60,269 bases of DNA, taken from NCBI RefSeq assembly GCF_002812045.1, contig NZ_NPEG01000018.1, forward strand, positions 1-60,269. The letters are read 5' to 3'. The position numbers and the translations under genes were made by a program. The notes beneath the pieces were generated by a model. The model was not told the DNA's origin and did not search any database. It was given only the letters and a program-made list of their open reading frames with translations. Below are positions 35,386 to 44,551 of this stretch, in pieces (position 1 is the stretch's first letter; each line of letters opens with the position of its first letter). Source of the stretch: Leptospira haakeii. GTDB taxonomy: Bacteria; Spirochaetota; Leptospiria; Leptospirales; Leptospiraceae.

Positions 35386-36012
35386 TTATCCATTTGCAAT
35401 TTGTTCTGCTGCGATGTCAATAAGTGTCAAATATCTTTCTAATACATTTTGTGGTATAGGGACACTTCTTGGATCAGTTGCAAACAGTAACTTATAAGCT
35501 GTATAATTGGAGCAAGTAGTTCCCAATATCCGTGTTGCTAATCCATCCAATTTATCAGATGTTGTGGATGAAAGATGAGCTGCGGAGTTTCGAATTGTTT
35601 TCATATCCATCAAATCCGCATTTATTGCTGATAACGCTATGTCGAACACGTAGCCTTGATGGAAAAATATTTTGCTTACACTTCTAACAATTTCTGGATT
35701 CGACCAATCCATATACTTTTGATTGCCAATAATTATCTGGTTTGCATGTTTTCTGTCAATTGGTGTTGCCCATTTTGCAGGTCTTTTAAGTAGCACTGAC
35801 TCTTCATTGATTAGATAGTCAATGAAGGAGCTTTCAACAAAAGTTTCCCATGCAACAAACATCTTAAGGAAAGCCGATTCGCTAATAAATACTCTTAGGT
35901 TGTTAGTTATTTTGTAGACACCATTTGCATATTTTTGGTGAGCAAACTGGATATGACTGTTTAACTCAGTTATACTGTTTCTGAAATCTAAAAGGTTTTG
36001 AGATAAAGCCAT
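35386..36012 (-). CDS. HEPN-domain protein (MAE_28990/RiboL-PSP-like)
   Basis: 208 residues, all helical in character. The RX4H motif RNSAAH (Arg141, His146) is the catalytic signature of HEPN ribonucleases and sits in the expected penultimate helix. The N-terminal FLKMFVAWETFVESSFIDYL matches the opening helices of the RiboL-PSP/MAE_28990 group. It likely cuts RNA as a toxin or abortive-infection effector. ATG 36012 lies one base after the stop of the DUF262 gene (TGATATG), so the pair is tightly coupled and the DUF262 protein may control it. The gene and its surroundings are visibly more AT-rich than flanking genes. Confidence 0.75.
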   Translation of the reverse strand: MALSQNLLDFRNSITELNSHIQFAHQKYANGVYKITNNLRVFISESAFLKMFVAWETFVESSFIDYLINEESVLLKRPAKWATPIDRKHANQIIIGNQKYMDWSNPEIVRSVSKIFFHQGYVFDIALSAINADLMDMKTIRNSAAHLSSTTSDKLDGLATRILGTTCSNYTAYKLLFATDPRSVPIPQNVLERYLTLIDIAAEQIANG

Positions 36013-36013
36013 A

Positions 36014-37072
36014 TCAGATTGAGTTTATTATATCTAATAAATATTCGGTTCTTCTTGATCTGATTTTTGTATCAGTGGTTGCTCTCCGACTATCCTCTAA
36101 GAATTGGATGTCTGCTTCAGAAAGTTTCGCTATCACCTTTGTTTCAAAAAGATGGTTCAAGTTTGTTAATCTTATTCTAAGTTGTTCGAACTTTTCTTTC
36201 TTGATGTTTTGAATTGGCTTATCAACATTATGGAGTCCATATAATGTATGATAAAAGCTGCCGAAAAGCGTATAAAAAAGATGTATCCTTTTAAACTCTG
36301 TATTTTTTAAACCTTCATGAAAAACATCTTTTATTAAATAAATTGTTTTGTCGAATTTCTGCACAATTAACTCTGTGTCATGATTGAACTCCTTTTCATA
36401 CTTTGAATAATAAGATTTTATCTGTTTTTTTGATTGGATTCCTTCGAGTATCGCTATTACTAAATCCGCAACCAACCTAGTGTCTTCCATTCGAAGAATC
36501 ATCTGATTAGTCAGGAGTTTATTTTCAATCCAGAATTCATTGAACTTGTGAGCGAGACTATCCACTATGATTTTAAATCGACTAAAATGGTTTGCATGAA
36601 TTTTTTCTTGTTCATTAAGAATAACAGAATAAGAATTTAACCTACTAAATATATCGAGTATTTCATTGTCTGGTAAGTTGACGAGCAAATCTACAGCGAG
36701 TTCGTAATTCAAAATTTGTGATTGTATGTCGGGATCAACGTTGCCCAATTGACTGAAAAAATATCCGCCGAACTTTGAGTTATGCTTTTTACTTATAACA
36801 AAGCCATCATTTAAATATGAAATAATTGTTCTGAGTCTTTGTTGTCCGTCCACAACCTCTCGTATCGATTGTCTGGTATCGACATTAAGCGTTTGCCGAA
36901 TAAAAATCTTAGGCATTGGTTTACCGCAGATGATCGTGTCCATAAGATAAGACCTGGCATCTTCAGTCCAAACGGACTTACGTTGAAATTTTGGTGAAAG
37001 TTGTAATTGCTTTTTATCATTCCATTCTAAAAAGTCATTGATGCTATACGTTCTACTGTCGAAATTTTTCAT
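36014..37072 (-). CDS. DUF262-domain protein
   Basis: 352 residues. The N-terminus has the DUF262 signature: SPKFQRKSVWTEDARSYLMD, a strand block, and VVDGQQRLRTI with the DGQQR motif at about 75-79, characteristic of this ParB/sulfiredoxin-like fold. The rest is helical (about 150-350). No DUF1524/HNH nuclease domain is visible at the C-terminus, unlike GmrSD-type restriction proteins. It is therefore more likely a nucleotide-dependent sensor paired with the downstream HEPN protein. The stop is one base from the HEPN start. Confidence 0.82.
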   Translation of the reverse strand: MKNFDSRTYSINDFLEWNDKKQLQLSPKFQRKSVWTEDARSYLMDTIICGKPMPKIFIRQTLNVDTRQSIREVVDGQQRLRTIISYLNDGFVISKKHNSKFGGYFFSQLGNVDPDIQSQILNYELAVDLLVNLPDNEILDIFSRLNSYSVILNEQEKIHANHFSRFKIIVDSLAHKFNEFWIENKLLTNQMILRMEDTRLVADLVIAILEGIQSKKQIKSYYSKYEKEFNHDTELIVQKFDKTIYLIKDVFHEGLKNTEFKRIHLFYTLFGSFYHTLYGLHNVDKPIQNIKKEKFEQLRIRLTNLNHLFETKVIAKLSEADIQFLEDSRRATTDTKIRSRRTEYLLDIINSI

Positions 37073-37261
37073 TTATTCTCGTTGTTAATATAATTTCAGC
37101 TGGCATTCATACAGCCTTCTATTGATTTCGAATTTACCGTTTCAAAGCAAATCGTTAAATAGATGTTAGAGATATATGACAAATTCAAGATTAATTTAAA
37201 AAATCCATATAAAAAATATGATGTAAATCTAAAAAAGCAGATATAAAAATGGTAAGAACGA

Positions 37262-38326
37262 CTAAGTTCGATTATTTACAATTCTACTAATTTTTTCTAG
37301 AAGTCCTAGCGCCTTTGTTTCTAATTTTTCCGATTTACTTAGAGTGGGCAGAGAAAAGATTACTCCTGTTGCATCTTTTGCCATTTGATCTTTTACATTC
37401 TGATCTGAAATTATTTTATGATATCCTGGGATAGATGCTGATACGGATTCTCTATGAGCATATTGCTCCTCAAAATCTCTTTCCTTATTGTATTGATTGA
37501 TTGAAAAAATAATCAATAGCAGCAATGGCGCAAGGCCTGTGATTCTCATCGAAAGACCTACAAAAAGACCAGATGTGTCAATACCTGAAGCGTAATGTTC
37601 TTCATTATTATCTCCTTTATCCGAGGTTTTATTTGGCTTTTGACTTCCGGAATTGTTGAATGCTTTGTTGGTTCGGTTTGATTTATTATATTCATCTACG
37701 TAAGGCAAGATTGTATACAAGGCCACTAATACGGTAGCAATAATGCAGGCTATTGTAAATATTAACCAAAAGTTTTTCGATTTCGCAACTGCCCTTTTTC
37801 TTTTTTCGAAAGCGCTCGAGATTACCCCACTATTTGCATTTAATAATGTATTCTTTGATTCTTCATTAATTTTCACAGCTTCATTTAATAGTTCCGAAAG
37901 TTTATCTTTTGTTAAATTAATATTCTTATTTTCTTCTTCGAAATCAATTGTTCCATCAACAAATTGAACTATCCCATAAGTTCGGAGTTGAGCTAATGCT
38001 GCATCCAAGGTGCTTAAGGCACCACTAAAATGACTATCTAATGCAGCAGGGTTACCAATCGAAGCGGAAATTTGCTGATAAATTTGTGGCAATGAATTAA
38101 AATAGCTATTCATAGAATTAATGAAATTTATTGAGATATGAGGTTTTATTAAATAGTTTCTATTCAATGCTAACTCAAAGATTCTGCGTAATTCATTATA
38201 CATGCCTTTTACATCTTCGTAGGTATATCCATTCCAATTATGCTGCGGATGGATCGTGTTGTAATCGTATATTTTAAAATTTTCAAATGAACTTCTCATT
38301 TGGTCAATATGTGATTGGTTAGCCAT
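37262..38326 (-). CDS. Two-TM helical membrane protein in the island
   Basis: 354 residues. A long helical N-terminal region (about 1-180), with coiled-coil potential around 130-165, is followed by a membrane helix (about 187-209). A polar Asn/Lys-rich loop (about 212-250), a second helix (about 255-277) and a charged tail complete it. An AGGAAC ribosome site precedes the ATG. It lies 189 bases upstream of the DUF262-HEPN pair on the same strand, so it may be a membrane effector or sensor of the same system. That is inference from position. I do not recognise a family. Confidence 0.65.
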   Translation of the reverse strand: MANQSHIDQMRSSFENFKIYDYNTIHPQHNWNGYTYEDVKGMYNELRRIFELALNRNYLIKPHISINFINSMNSYFNSLPQIYQQISASIGNPAALDSHFSGALSTLDAALAQLRTYGIVQFVDGTIDFEEENKNINLTKDKLSELLNEAVKINEESKNTLLNANSGVISSAFEKRKRAVAKSKNFWLIFTIACIIATVLVALYTILPYVDEYNKSNRTNKAFNNSGSQKPNKTSDKGDNNEEHYASGIDTSGLFVGLSMRITGLAPLLLLIIFSINQYNKERDFEEQYAHRESVSASIPGYHKIISDQNVKDQMAKDATGVIFSLPTLSKSEKLETKALGLLEKISRIVNNRT

Positions 38327-38698
38327 ATTTGTTCCTATTAAATTTAATTAATTTCGTCTAACGTTTCTTGTGGGCGCAAGTTCGTCAAGCCGGCTAAACC
38401 ACTCTACGTATGCGTATGTTCGCAAAGCCCCGCGTGTAATCTGGAGCAGACTGAGTGCCCCGTTACCTTTGCATGGTCGCAGTCGCATATAAACCACTCC
38501 ACATCCGCTTCGGCCCGTTTTTTCGATTTTAGATGAAAATCGGATTTCTTTCAGAACACTTGGTCTATTGTTTTAGTATAATGTTTAATAATTGAGCATT
38601 GATAAATAATCGGTATAAAAAATAGGCGCATAATTTAATTTCTGCTTGTTTATTAAGAGTAAAATTAGTCTCCTTCAGATAGATGGGAGGAGGATTCT
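38327..38698. other. Right flank of the island, GC-richer relic
   Basis: This 372-base gap holds a GC-rich block (about 38370-38520) that contrasts with the AT-rich island. CGTCTAACG at 38356-38364 lies 30 bases from the start of the membrane-protein gene. CTAAACCACTCTACG (38395-38409) and ATAAACCACTCCACA (38490-38504) are imperfect direct repeats about 95 bases apart. No gene is evident, and a decayed mobile-element or cassette boundary is possible. A strong GGAGGAGG ribosome site closes the gap. Confidence 0.5.
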
Positions 38699-40123
38699 AT
38701 GCTCCTGACTAATTACCAAACGGATTCCTTTTACGACGAAATGTTCTCTGAAGAGGGAGGGATTCGCCAGAGTTATCATATCTTGAAATCCAGGATCGAA
38801 GGGATGGATGATAAGGAGCTTTTGAAGCGGAAGGCTTCCGCTGAGAAGGCACTTCTTTCCTTGGGCATTACCTTTAATGTGTACGGAGATGAGGAAGAAG
38901 AAGAGAGGATCATGCCTTTCGATATCATTCCTCGGATCGTAACTTCTTTCGAATGGAAAAAAATGGAAGAAGGTCTCAAACAAAGGATCCGTGCATTAAA
39001 TCTTTTCATCCAAGACATATACGGCGACGAAAAGATCATCAAAGACGGAGTGATCCCGGCAGAGATCGTTTATAGCAGTTCTGGTTATTTAAAAGAATGT
39101 AAAGGGATCAAACCTCCTAAAGGAATTTGGATCCATATCACCGGAACGGATCTTGTTCGCGATGGGGATGGACAGATGTTGGTCCTCGAGGATAATTTAC
39201 GTTGTCCTTCCGGTGTTTCTTATGTATTAGAAAATCGTGAAGTAATGAAAAAGACCTTCCCGGAACTTTTTGCGAGTCTTTCCGTGAGACCGATCTATGA
39301 TTATCCGATCAGACTCCGCGGGATGCTCGAGCATCTTTCCGATAAACCAAATCCGAATATAGGTGTCTTAACTCCTGGTATCTACAACTCGGCATATTAC
39401 GAACATAGTTTTCTTGCATCTCGTATGGGAGTTCCTTTGGTAGAAGGAACGGATCTTACGGTGAGAGATGATAAACTTTATATGAGAACCACCAAAGGTT
39501 TGAAACAGGTGGATGTTTTATATAGAAGGATCGACGATACGTTCATGGATCCTAAAGCTTTCCGCAAAGATTCTCTTTTAGGTGTTCCTGGTATATTCGA
39601 AGTATTTAAAAAAGGAAATGTTGCACTTGCGAATGCTCCTGGCACTGGAGTTGCCGATGATAAGGTGATCTATTCTTACGTTCCTGATTTTATTAAGTAT
39701 TATCTGGGAGAAGAGCCGATCATTCCTAATGTTCCTACTTATCTATGCTCCAGGGAGAAGGACCTGAAATATGTCTGTGAGAATATCGGGAACCTTGTTG
39801 TAAAGGCGGCTAACGGAGCAGGCGGATATGGAATGATCATAGGTCCTGTTGCGAGCGAAAAAGAAAAAGAAGAATTCGTAGAAAAAGTAAAAGCTGACCC
39901 TCGAAATTATATCGCTCAACCTGTTTTGAGTTTATCCAGGATCCCAACATTGATAGAGGATAAGTTAGAAGGACGACATGTGGATCTAAGACCTTTTATC
40001 TTATACGGAGAAGAGATCTATGTTATGCCCGGTGGTTTAACTCGTGTTGCATTGAGAAGAGGTTCATTGGTTGTGAATTCTTCCCAAGGTGGTGGCTCTA
40101 AAGATACTTGGGTGATGGGTTAA
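38699..40123 (+). CDS. Circularly permuted ATP-grasp (COOH-NH2 ligase) protein, stand-alone
   Basis: 474 residues of the circularly permuted ATP-grasp type (CP_ATPgrasp family). The glycine-rich loop [16 protein letters not shown] (about 375-390) binds ATP, and [21 protein letters not shown] and the final QGGGSKDTW carry metal and substrate contacts. It should form an amide between a carboxylate and an amine, probably on a peptide. A very strong GGAGGAGG ribosome site precedes it. It heads the run of ATP-grasp, alpha-E and transglutaminase genes. Its ATP loop is intact, whereas the fused paralogue at 48262 lacks the glycine run. Confidence 0.87.
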   Translation: MLLTNYQTDSFYDEMFSEEGGIRQSYHILKSRIEGMDDKELLKRKASAEKALLSLGITFNVYGDEEEEERIMPFDIIPRIVTSFEWKKMEEGLKQRIRALNLFIQDIYGDEKIIKDGVIPAEIVYSSSGYLKECKGIKPPKGIWIHITGTDLVRDGDGQMLVLEDNLRCPSGVSYVLENREVMKKTFPELFASLSVRPIYDYPIRLRGMLEHLSDKPNPNIGVLTPGIYNSAYYEHSFLASRMGVPLVEGTDLTVRDDKLYMRTTKGLKQVDVLYRRIDDTFMDPKAFRKDSLLGVPGIFEVFKKGNVALANAPGTGVADDKVIYSYVPDFIKYYLGEEPIIPNVPTYLCSREKDLKYVCENIGNLVVKAANGAGGYGMIIGPVASEKEKEEFVEKVKADPRNYIAQPVLSLSRIPTLIEDKLEGRHVDLRPFILYGEEIYVMPGGLTRVALRRGSLVVNSSQGGGSKDTWVMG

Positions 40124-40206
40124 TATCAAAAAAAATCAAGAACTGGCAATCAGGGAAAAGTCCCAAGCGGAACCGAAAAATATCATAAAACTAGAGAGGT
40201 TTCCAA

Positions 40207-41151
40207 ATGTTAAGCCGAGTCGCTGAATCCGTATACTGGATGAATCGTTATATGGAAAGGGCCGAGAATTATTCACGTTTTTTGGATGTGAATTTTCAAC
40301 TTTCCTTAGATCTAAACGAGGACTCCAACAGACAATGGATGCCTTTGGTGTATACCACCGGAGACAATGAATTATTTTCTAGAAAGTATAATTCTCCAAG
40401 CAAAGAGAATGTGATCCATTTTATGAGTTTGGATATTGAAAATCCGAACTCTATCATGAATTGTTTGATCCGTGCTAGGGAGAATGCGAGGACCATCAGA
40501 GAAAATATTTCCACTCCTATGTGGGAAGTGATCAACGAATTTTATCTTACTATCAAATCCAAAAGAAAATTTGAAGAATCGGATATGCCCGGAATTGCCG
40601 AATTTTTCAAAGCGATCCGAAACCAATGTTTATTATTTTACGGTTGCCAAGAAGCCACGATCTCCCACGACGAGGTTTGGCATTTTGCATTGCTTGGAAG
40701 ATTATTGGAAAGAGCGGATAAGACCACTCGCATCTTGGACATGAAATATTTTATACTTCTTCCTGCCAGAGAAGAGGTCGGATCCACTTTGGATCTGATC
40801 CAATGGCTTTCTCTTTTAAAATCTGCGAGTGCTCATGAGATGTTTAACCGTTTTTATACAAGGATCACTCCTAAGAATATTGCCGAGTTTTTGATCTTAG
40901 ATAAAATTTTTCCAAGAGCAATACGTTCTTGTTTGTCCAAAACATTTGATAGTCTGAAAATTTTAAGTGGATCTGAAAAAGACAGTTATGGGGACGAAAC
41001 GGAGAAGAGAGTAGGTGTTCTTCTCTCCGAAATGAATTACGCCTCCATAGATGAGATTTTTTCTTCGGGGATGCATGAATATTTGGATCAATTGCAAGTA
41101 AGATTGAATGGGATCGCTGCTCAATTGGACGAGACCTATTTTAGGAATTGA
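40207..41151 (+). CDS. Alpha-E (DUF403) domain protein, stand-alone
   Basis: 314 residues, all alpha-helical. The start MLSRVAESVYWMNRYMERAE is the defining signature of the alpha-E family, which always accompanies circularly permuted ATP-grasp ligases. DKTTRILDMKYF is a second conserved helix. The proposed role, from family analysis, is in peptide modification beside the ligase. Its chemistry is unknown. It follows the ATP-grasp gene by 83 bases with a GAGAGG ribosome site and precedes the transglutaminase by two bases. Confidence 0.9.
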   Translation: MLSRVAESVYWMNRYMERAENYSRFLDVNFQLSLDLNEDSNRQWMPLVYTTGDNELFSRKYNSPSKENVIHFMSLDIENPNSIMNCLIRARENARTIRENISTPMWEVINEFYLTIKSKRKFEESDMPGIAEFFKAIRNQCLLFYGCQEATISHDEVWHFALLGRLLERADKTTRILDMKYFILLPAREEVGSTLDLIQWLSLLKSASAHEMFNRFYTRITPKNIAEFLILDKIFPRAIRSCLSKTFDSLKILSGSEKDSYGDETEKRVGVLLSEMNYASIDEIFSSGMHEYLDQLQVRLNGIAAQLDETYFRN

Positions 41152-41153
41152 TC

Positions 41154-44100
41154 ATGTCCTTACTAGTCTCTCTCACTCACGAAACTTCCTACGAATATGA
41201 TAGACCTGTTGCATTATCCCCTCATATTATCCGATTGAGACCTGCTCCTCATTCCAGAACTAGGATTGTTTCTTATTCTCTTTTGGTAGAACCCTCTGAA
41301 CAATTTTTGAACTGGCAGCAGGATCCTTTCGGGAATTACCAAGCAAGATTAGTATTTCCTAAGAAGACTGAAAAATTAAAAATACTCGTGGATCTGGTTG
41401 CTGAGATCCAAGTTATCAATCCATTCGATTTTTTCTTAGAGCCTGACGCAGAGGAAACTCCATTTATTTATTCGGATGCATTGAGAAAGGAACTTCTTCC
41501 TTACTTAAGCGCTACGGATGGGAGTAACGCACTTGCGAATTATATCTCAGGTTTAAGAAAAGACGGGATCTTAAAACCGAAACGTACGGTGGATTTTTTG
41601 GTAGGCCTCAATCAAAGAGTATACCAAGACATTTCTTATGTGATTCGAATGGAACCTGGCGTCCAAACATGTACGGAAACTTTGGAAAGAAGATCAGGCT
41701 CTTGCAGGGACTCAGCATTTTTACTAGTTCAGATCTTAAGACATATTGGTCTCGCATCCAGATTTGTTTCCGGTTATTTGATCCAGTTGAAGCCGGATGA
41801 AGTTTCCATCCATGGGCCCTCCGGTGCTAAGGAGGATTTTACCGACCTTCATGCGTGGGCCGAGGTGTTCCTACCAGGTGCAGGATGGGTGGGTCTTGAT
41901 CCAACTTCCGGTCTGTTTGCGGGAGAAGGTCATATTCCTTTAGCGGCTGTTCCTGAACCTGGGAGTGCTTCTCCAGTATTTGGATACTCGGATCCAGCCG
42001 AGTCCAAGTTTGGATTTAGGATGGAGGTCAAACGTTTCCAGGAATCTCCTCGGGTTACCAAACCTTATACGGATCCTACTTGGGATAGAGTTTTAAAACT
42101 CGGAAAAGATCTAGATACTAAATGCAAAAAAAATGATATTCGTGTTTCTATCGGTGGAGAGCCCACTTTTATTTCGGATACTTCCAGGCAAGATCCTGAA
42201 TGGAATACTCTGGCTCTTGGAAAAGAAAAATTAGAGTTAGGAGAATCTCTTCTTACAAGGCTTCGTAAAAAATTTTCACCCGGTTCCGTGGTCCAAGTCA
42301 CTCAAGGAAAATGGTATCCTGGAGAACCTTTACCTCGTTGGTCCTTGAATGTTTTTTGGAGAAAGGACGGGGAGTCTTTATGGAAAAACGAAGGATTATT
42401 ATCTTCTTCCTCTGAAAGAGAAAAACAGGATCTAGATAAAGAATTAATCTCATCCGAAAAGTTCGGAGAAGAAGTCTGTAAAACTTTAGGGATTTCTCCC
42501 AAACATATGGTTCCTCTATTCGAGGACGGTTTTTATTATCTATGGAAAGAAGGTCAACTTCCGGAATGGAAAGACCCTAAGAGTGAGGATTTTAACTCAG
42601 AAGATTTTTCTTTCGAGGCTTTGGAAAGGAAGAAGGTTCTTTCACTCATGGATAGGGACTTCAAGGTCAAAAAAGCTATCGCTATTCCATTACAATTTAA
42701 TTATGCAAAATCCGAATGGGAAAGTTCTGAATGGAAATACAAAAGGGAAAGATTATATCTGATTCCAGGAGATAGCCCTGCAGGTTTTAGGCTGCCTTTT
42801 TCTTCTATTTCCGAAAATTTCAGACCGAATGCGGTACTTACGGACCTGTCCAAGAGTAAAAAATTAAGTTCTCGAAAAGATCTGGATTCAGTTTTGGGAA
42901 AAAGATCTTCTAAAGAACCTAAATTTTTTCCACAAGGGAAAGATCTTCCAATCAGAACTACATTGGTCATTGAGCCAAGACTTGGTTCCATTCATGTATT
43001 TTTACCTCCTGTAGAAGGTTTGGAACCTTGGTTGGATCTGATCTCCTCTTTAGAGTTTGCGTCCGAAAAATCTGGGGTTCAGATCATATTAGAAGGTTAT
43101 GAACCTCCTTCGGATGCGAGGCTGGGCCTATTTAGGATAACTCCGGATCCGGGTGTGTTAGAAGTAAATTTACATCCTTCTTCTAATTTTAAAGAGTTAG
43201 AAGAAAAGACCCGTATCCTGTACGAAGAGGCAAAGGAACTAGGCTTAAGTGCGGAAAAATTCCTAATAGATGGAAGACATACTGGAACAGGAGGAGGGAA
43301 CCATATCACGATAGGCGCCATGTCTCCTGAAGATAGTCCTTTCCTTCGAAGACCGGATCTTCTGCGCAGTTTGGTAAGTTATTGGCAGCATCATCCTTCT
43401 CTTTCTTATCTTTTTTCCGGTTTGTTTATAGGCCCCACTTCTCAGGCTCCTCGTTTAGATGAGGGTAGAGACGAAATATTATACGAATATGAATTAGCTT
43501 CTTCTCAATTAGATAAAATTAAAGAACCAAATCCATGGCTGGTGGATCGTCTGTTTCGGAATCTACTTGTGGATTTAACGGGAAATACCCATAGAGCCGA
43601 AATTTCTATAGATAAACTTTATCCTCCGATAGGTCCTCGTTTGGGTCTTGTGGAGCTGAGAGGATTTGAAATGCCTCCTCATTATAAGATGAGCGTGGTA
43701 CAGCAACTTTTAGTTTTGTCTTTGATCTGTAGATTTTGGGACAAACCTTATGTGCAATCCCCGATCCATTGGGGAACAGAACTGCATGATCGTTTTCTTC
43801 TTCCTCATTTTGTTTGGAGTGATTTTAAGGATGTTCTAAGAGATCTGAAAGAACATGGATTTGCTTTCCAAGAAGAAGAGTTCCTTCCATTTTTCGAATT
43901 TCGTTTTCCTGTATATGGCAAGACACAAAGAGAAGAAGTATTCTTAGAGCTTAGAATGGCCTTAGAACCTTGGAATGTTTTAGGGGAAGAGTCTTCTTCT
44001 TTCGGAACTTCCAGAGCAGTAGATTCTGCATTAGAAAGATTGCAAGTAAAAGTAGAAGGCTGGAGTGATCGTTATCTTCTTAGTTGTAATGGTTACGAAG

Positions 44101-44441
44101 TTCCGCTTCGAGGTACAGGCAGAAAAGGAGAAGCAGTTTCCGGAATTAGATTCAAGGCTTGGAATCCTGTATTCACCTTACATCCAAATCTTCCGGTTCA
44201 TACTCCTTTGGTGTTTGATGTTTGGGATACTTGGTCTTCTCGCCCTTTAGGTGGTTGTCGTTATTATGTTTCTCATCCAGGTGGACGAGCTTACGATACT
44301 TTCCCGGTGAATTCATACGAAGCAGAGTCTCGTAGGATCTCTAGATTTTTAGCAGATGGTCATTCGGCATTAGATGGTTCCGAGCCTAAACGATTGAAAC
44401 ATACAAATGGTTACACAATGGACCTCCGTTGGATTGAATAA
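41154..44441 (+). CDS. Transglutaminase-like and DUF2126 putative amidoligase fusion
   Basis: About 1095 residues. The N-terminal third is a transglutaminase-like cysteine protease: SGSCRDSAFLL (catalytic Cys), FTDLHAWAEVF (His) and GLDPTSG (Asp). The remaining two thirds are DUF2126, a predicted amidoligase. Its motifs include IRVSIGGEPTF, the metal-binding-type HTGTGGGNHITIGA, and NTHRAEISIDKLYPP. It would cleave or swap peptide bonds and ligate amines in the same pathway as the ATP-grasp and alpha-E proteins. ATG 41154 is two bases after the alpha-E stop. TTG at 41148 is less likely. Confidence 0.9.
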   Translation: MSLLVSLTHETSYEYDRPVALSPHIIRLRPAPHSRTRIVSYSLLVEPSEQFLNWQQDPFGNYQARLVFPKKTEKLKILVDLVAEIQVINPFDFFLEPDAEETPFIYSDALRKELLPYLSATDGSNALANYISGLRKDGILKPKRTVDFLVGLNQRVYQDISYVIRMEPGVQTCTETLERRSGSCRDSAFLLVQILRHIGLASRFVSGYLIQLKPDEVSIHGPSGAKEDFTDLHAWAEVFLPGAGWVGLDPTSGLFAGEGHIPLAAVPEPGSASPVFGYSDPAESKFGFRMEVKRFQESPRVTKPYTDPTWDRVLKLGKDLDTKCKKNDIRVSIGGEPTFISDTSRQDPEWNTLALGKEKLELGESLLTRLRKKFSPGSVVQVTQGKWYPGEPLPRWSLNVFWRKDGESLWKNEGLLSSSSEREKQDLDKELISSEKFGEEVCKTLGISPKHMVPLFEDGFYYLWKEGQLPEWKDPKSEDFNSEDFSFEALERKKVLSLMDRDFKVKKAIAIPLQFNYAKSEWESSEWKYKRERLYLIPGDSPAGFRLPFSSISENFRPNAVLTDLSKSKKLSSRKDLDSVLGKRSSKEPKFFPQGKDLPIRTTLVIEPRLGSIHVFLPPVEGLEPWLDLISSLEFASEKSGVQIILEGYEPPSDARLGLFRITPDPGVLEVNLHPSSNFKELEEKTRILYEEAKELGLSAEKFLIDGRHTGTGGGNHITIGAMSPEDSPFLRRPDLLRSLVSYWQHHPSLSYLFSGLFIGPTSQAPRLDEGRDEILYEYELASSQLDKIKEPNPWLVDRLFRNLLVDLTGNTHRAEISIDKLYPPIGPRLGLVELRGFEMPPHYKMSVVQQLLVLSLICRFWDKPYVQSPIHWGTELHDRFLLPHFVWSDFKDVLRDLKEHGFAFQEEEFLPFFEFRFPVYGKTQREEVFLELRMALEPWNVLGEESSSFGTSRAVDSALERLQVKVEGWSDRYLLSCNGYEVPLRGTGRKGEAVSGIRFKAWNPVFTLHPNLPVHTPLVFDVWDTWSSRPLGGCRYYVSHPGGRAYDTFPVNSYEAESRRISRFLADGHSALDGSEPKRLKHTNGYTMDLRWIE

Positions 44442-44516
44442 CTAATATTTATCAAACTAAGTTTGTGAGAACAGATCTCAAAAACAGTTGCAACCAGTTC
44501 TAGAAAAATAATTCTG

Positions 44517-44534
44517 ATTCTCAAGATAAAGAGC
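44517..44534. promoter_or_regulatory. Possible Fur-like site before the imelysin-TonB receptor pair
   Basis: AATAATTCTGATTCTCAA, read on the minus strand as TTGAGAATCAGAATTATT, resembles a degenerate Fur box. It is 18 bases upstream of the lipoprotein start. Iron control of a receptor operon would be expected. The match is weak. Confidence 0.25.
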
Positions 44535-44551
44535 CCAGTTTCGAGGGAACT

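Noticed and set aside
35027..38698. Phage or transposon origin for the island
   Set aside because: No integrase, transposase, terminal inverted repeats or tRNA gene is seen. Only weak attC-like cores are present.
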